Source of the DNA: Thamnidium elegans
Lineage: Eukaryota; Mucoromycota; Mucoromycetes; Mucorales; Mucoraceae
Direction: 5' to 3'
Assembly (NCBI GenBank): GCA_025201345.1
Contig: JAIXMG010000044.1
Location: forward strand, 62,001 to 126,000
Length of the DNA stretch: 64,000 nt
Position 1 is the first letter of the stretch. Each line of letters starts with the position of its first letter. Of the stretch, positions 62,091-64,000 are shown in pieces. Under the pieces are notes generated by a model. It saw only the letters and a program-made list of their open reading frames with translations. It searched no databases and was not told where the DNA came from. The translations under genes and the position numbers were made by a program.

Positions 62091-62768
62091 CGCGACAGCA
62101 AGCTTCACTTCGGTACAAGAGTTGATGAAATAGAAGAAAGAAACAGATATTATTTTTTCGTATTAAATAATCACACGTAAATTTATCAGGCCTACGTTCC
62201 TCAAGATACATTGTAATTTGTATTTCTATACAGTTGTGGATAATCTGCATCCCAGTGGCCGTGTTAGCATATACTTCATACTCCCCCCCCCCCAAATTGA
62301 ATAATATCAGAATTTCTAATTCCTGTAAAAACGAGCTCTTCGGTTATCATACATCTAAAAAAAAATACTATTTTTCCAGCTGTACTGTATATAAATATTC
62401 TTTTTATCTATGAAAAATAGTAAATATGAGTTTCCACTTCTCGTAAAAAACAGATTTAAAGCTTCTTGACTACTTGAACAATGAGATATAACGTGAGAAA
62501 GATTTTTTATTACCTTATTGCAAAGTTGCGTAAAAAGCTCTTTATTTAAAACGATGCACAATTCTTCCAACAAACGATTTTTTTTTCTTTTTTACTTGAG
62601 AGTCTACTTTTTTGGTTAACGATATGAGTATGTAAGTAAAAGTACAAAGGTTTTAACTTCCAAGTTGTCAAACACGAGTATCAAGTTTATAGGCCAATGA
62701 TTACACTACATTGTCTGACGACATATAAAACCTTGTTTTTTTTATAATACGAAAAAGAGAAACCAACG

Positions 62769-62799
<31 letters not shown>

Positions 62800-62826
62800 C
62801 ACCACTTTTTCTAAAAGTTGCAACTA
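60252..62826. other. Gene-poor spacer with Fanzor relic and microsatellites
   Basis: It holds a TTA repeat at 61230-61267, poly-T at 62057-62087 and 62774-62799, a C run at 62284-62293 and the Fanzor relic copy D. Small frames at 60505-60693, 60783-60968, 62086-62295 and 62355-62573 have no motif. Confidence 0.5.
61681..61980 (-). pseudogene. Fanzor (TnpB-like) relic, copy D, middle segment
   Basis: The minus strand reads FRPYSVLVIGNWSVPIRK (RuvC-II region), then in another frame MAHLIDEFKTSSKCPN, a TGA where a second zinc-ribbon Cys would sit, and EDDLESFQTV followed by VKCHGLLR. It matches the middle of the same Fanzor subfamily as copy A, which preserves the two ends. At least one frameshift and one nonsense change are visible. 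It is a dead fragment. Confidence 0.68.
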
Positions 62827-64000
62827 ATGTCAAATAGACCTTCAGAATCGAGCTCTAAAAAGACGGCCCAAAAGCCGTCGGCAATTTCTAAACAAGTATT
62901 AAAATCAAATGCTATCCCTCAATCAGTGCACTCCAACTTGACAAACAACCTTATGGCAGATAGCAATGCAGTTCGCGGAAAACCAACACAACCTCTTCGA
63001 AGTACTAAAGTGTCACAAAAGCTAGTGTTATTTCCTCATTCTTCTACAGAAAATGTAGAGACTACTATGCAGTCTGTTTTGCCTGTAGATTCCGGTACAA
63101 GTTTAGAAGCATTGGATGAAGAACCAGAAGAACGTCGTTTTTCAACTACTTCGTTTGAAGACATTCGACAACAACAGTGGCAAGATGAACAAAACCAACC
63201 TCGTAGTGCTGGTGTCCCGTTACCTATCGAATGGACCTTCGGGTCTCGTACAGCAGCAGAAAGAATGACGAAGGATGAACGTGAACTGGCTTTATTACCA
63301 AGAGCAGCTGCTTATTGCACAGGAGAAGGATATGATTTAAATCGGCTTCGACCTTTTTTACGTCAACATCATCGTGTGTCGCCGCGTTTATATGATGAAT
63401 GTCTTTATGCTGCTTACCATTTCCCTTTGAGAACTTTACGTCCCGATAAAGAAAATTTGTATAATATCAAAGTGAGAAGTAATGTACCATTAACTAATAA
63501 TAATCGATATAATGCTACTGATGAAGATGAAATGGATTATGATGAGGATCACTATAATGCTCGCGCAGAAGCACCTACTGTAGTTCAACCACGTCCTGGT
63601 CAACCGTATCCTGATTATTATCAAAACAGAAAAGATTATTATGAAGAGGAAGAGGATATACGACGACAAGAAGAAGAGCAGGAGCAGAGACTTCAAGATG
63701 AATTTAAAAAGCAACAAAATGAAGATCAAGACGGTATATTCGAAAACCCATTTGCACGAGATAATCCAACAAATGATGATAATGATGATCCTATGAATGA
63801 TATACCCTCTCCTTCAAATCAAGGGGATATAAAAGATCAAGTAATTCCAGAACTTGGTGTTGAAATTCCTATTGTAGAAGAAGAAATTGCTAAACCAGTT
63901 CGAGAACCTTTCAAGGGTGGGGAGGTATTTATTTTCGATTATGGTGTAGTTGTATTTTGGAATTTTAGACGTGCGGAAGAGTTATTGATGTTGGAAGATT
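62827..64000 (+). CDS. RMND1/SIF2-type DUF155 protein, 5' part (runs off window)
   Basis: The open frame of 391 codons from ATG 62827 continues past the end of the window with no intron so far. After a Ser/Thr/Pro-rich N-terminus comes ERMTKDERELALLPRAAAYC, TGEGYDLNRLRPFLRQHHRV, SPRLYDECLYAAYHFPL, a long acidic/Gln-rich linker (DYYEEEEDIRRQEEEQEQ) and the DUF155 start GGEVFIFDYGVVVFWNFRRA, EELLMLED. This arrangement is that of the fungal Rmd1/Rmd8/Sif2-Sif3 group. In S. pombe, Sif2/Sif3 were reported as Sad1-interacting; yeast Rmd1 and Rmd8 are required for meiotic nuclear division. The membrane helices expected at the end lie beyond the window. The preceding poly-T tract is promoter. Confidence 0.85.
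   Translation, partial: MSNRPSESSSKKTAQKPSAISKQVLKSNAIPQSVHSNLTNNLMADSNAVRGKPTQPLRSTKVSQKLVLFPHSSTENVETTMQSVLPVDSGTSLEALDEEPEERRFSTTSFEDIRQQQWQDEQNQPRSAGVPLPIEWTFGSRTAAERMTKDERELALLPRAAAYCTGEGYDLNRLRPFLRQHHRVSPRLYDECLYAAYHFPLRTLRPDKENLYNIKVRSNVPLTNNNRYNATDEDEMDYDEDHYNARAEAPTVVQPRPGQPYPDYYQNRKDYYEEEEDIRRQEEEQEQRLQDEFKKQQNEDQDGIFENPFARDNPTNDDNDDPMNDIPSPSNQGDIKDQVIPELGVEIPIVEEEIAKPVREPFKGGEVFIFDYGVVVFWNFRRAEELLMLED

Overview
The window looks like nuclear DNA of a filamentous fungus, most likely Mucoromycota, order Mucorales (Mucor/Parasitella/Rhizopus type). The reasons are strong A+T richness, many 45-80 nt introns with GTAAGT-like donors and short TAG acceptors, long poly(dA:dT) runs, ordinary fungal genes (glucan synthase, TIM50, ATG17, SNF7, NRC-2-type kinase), and eukaryotic Fanzor (TnpB-like) relics of the kind I associate with Mucorales. 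No species can be named from the sequence alone. Exon coordinates were worked out by hand from reading frame plus GT/GC..AG signals. Protein families were recognised from memory of conserved motifs, not from a search.

Layout. 1.0-5.6 kb: a DEF1-like RNA polymerase II degradation factor (+) and an NST1-like stress protein (-), tail to tail. 6.4-7.4 kb: an unidentified short coding fragment (-) and a tRNA-Glu(TTC) (-). 8.0-9.6 kb: an intronless PHO84-type phosphate transporter (+). 9.6-12.9 kb: gene-poor. 12.9-17.4 kb: a forkhead transcription factor (-) and TIM50 (-). 18.8-25.0 kb: the FKS beta-1,3-glucan synthase (+, seven exons). 25.5-27.8 kb: a copper-fist regulator (+) and a Q-rich protein of unknown role (-). 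29.8-32.3 kb: the ERF4 palmitoyltransferase subunit (-) and a secreted GH18 chitinase (-). 33.1-34.1 kb: a Fanzor relic. 34.4-36.3 kb: an NRC-2/FPK-type AGC kinase (-). 36.3-42.0 kb: gene-poor, with two more Fanzor relics and a strongly folded candidate RNA near 41.0 kb.

42.1-50.6 kb is the densest block: a UBX-domain protein (+), DIM1 rRNA dimethylase (-), sphingoid base kinase (-), SNF7 (-), a COX14-like small protein (+) and ATG17 (-). 50.7-54.7 kb is decayed sequence: a DDE transposase tail, and a broken-looking lineage-specific gene carrying a 149-bp inverted-repeat element whose end appears to serve as a splice acceptor. 54.9-60.3 kb: a secreted cysteine-rich protein (-), an unknown protein (-), a CAX Ca2+/H+ exchanger (-), a PSR/SCP-type phosphatase (+) and ARL2 (-); the last two share overlapping stop codons. 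60.3-62.8 kb is mostly empty apart from a fourth Fanzor relic. 62.8-64.0 kb is the start of a RMND1/SIF2-type DUF155 gene that runs off the window.

There is no operon-like organisation; most genes are housekeeping and unrelated in function. Two themes recur. One is cell wall and membrane biology: glucan synthase, chitinase, flippase-type kinase, sphingoid base kinase, SNF7, Ca2+ exchanger. The other is a scattering of dead mobile-element pieces in the gaps between genes. I found no CRISPR array, rRNA or obvious horizontally acquired operon. The points most worth following up are the four Fanzor relics, the inverted-repeat element used as a splice site, the unassigned folded RNA, the substituted echinocandin hot spots in FKS, the micro-exon that completes the copper fist, and the small secreted cysteine-rich protein.
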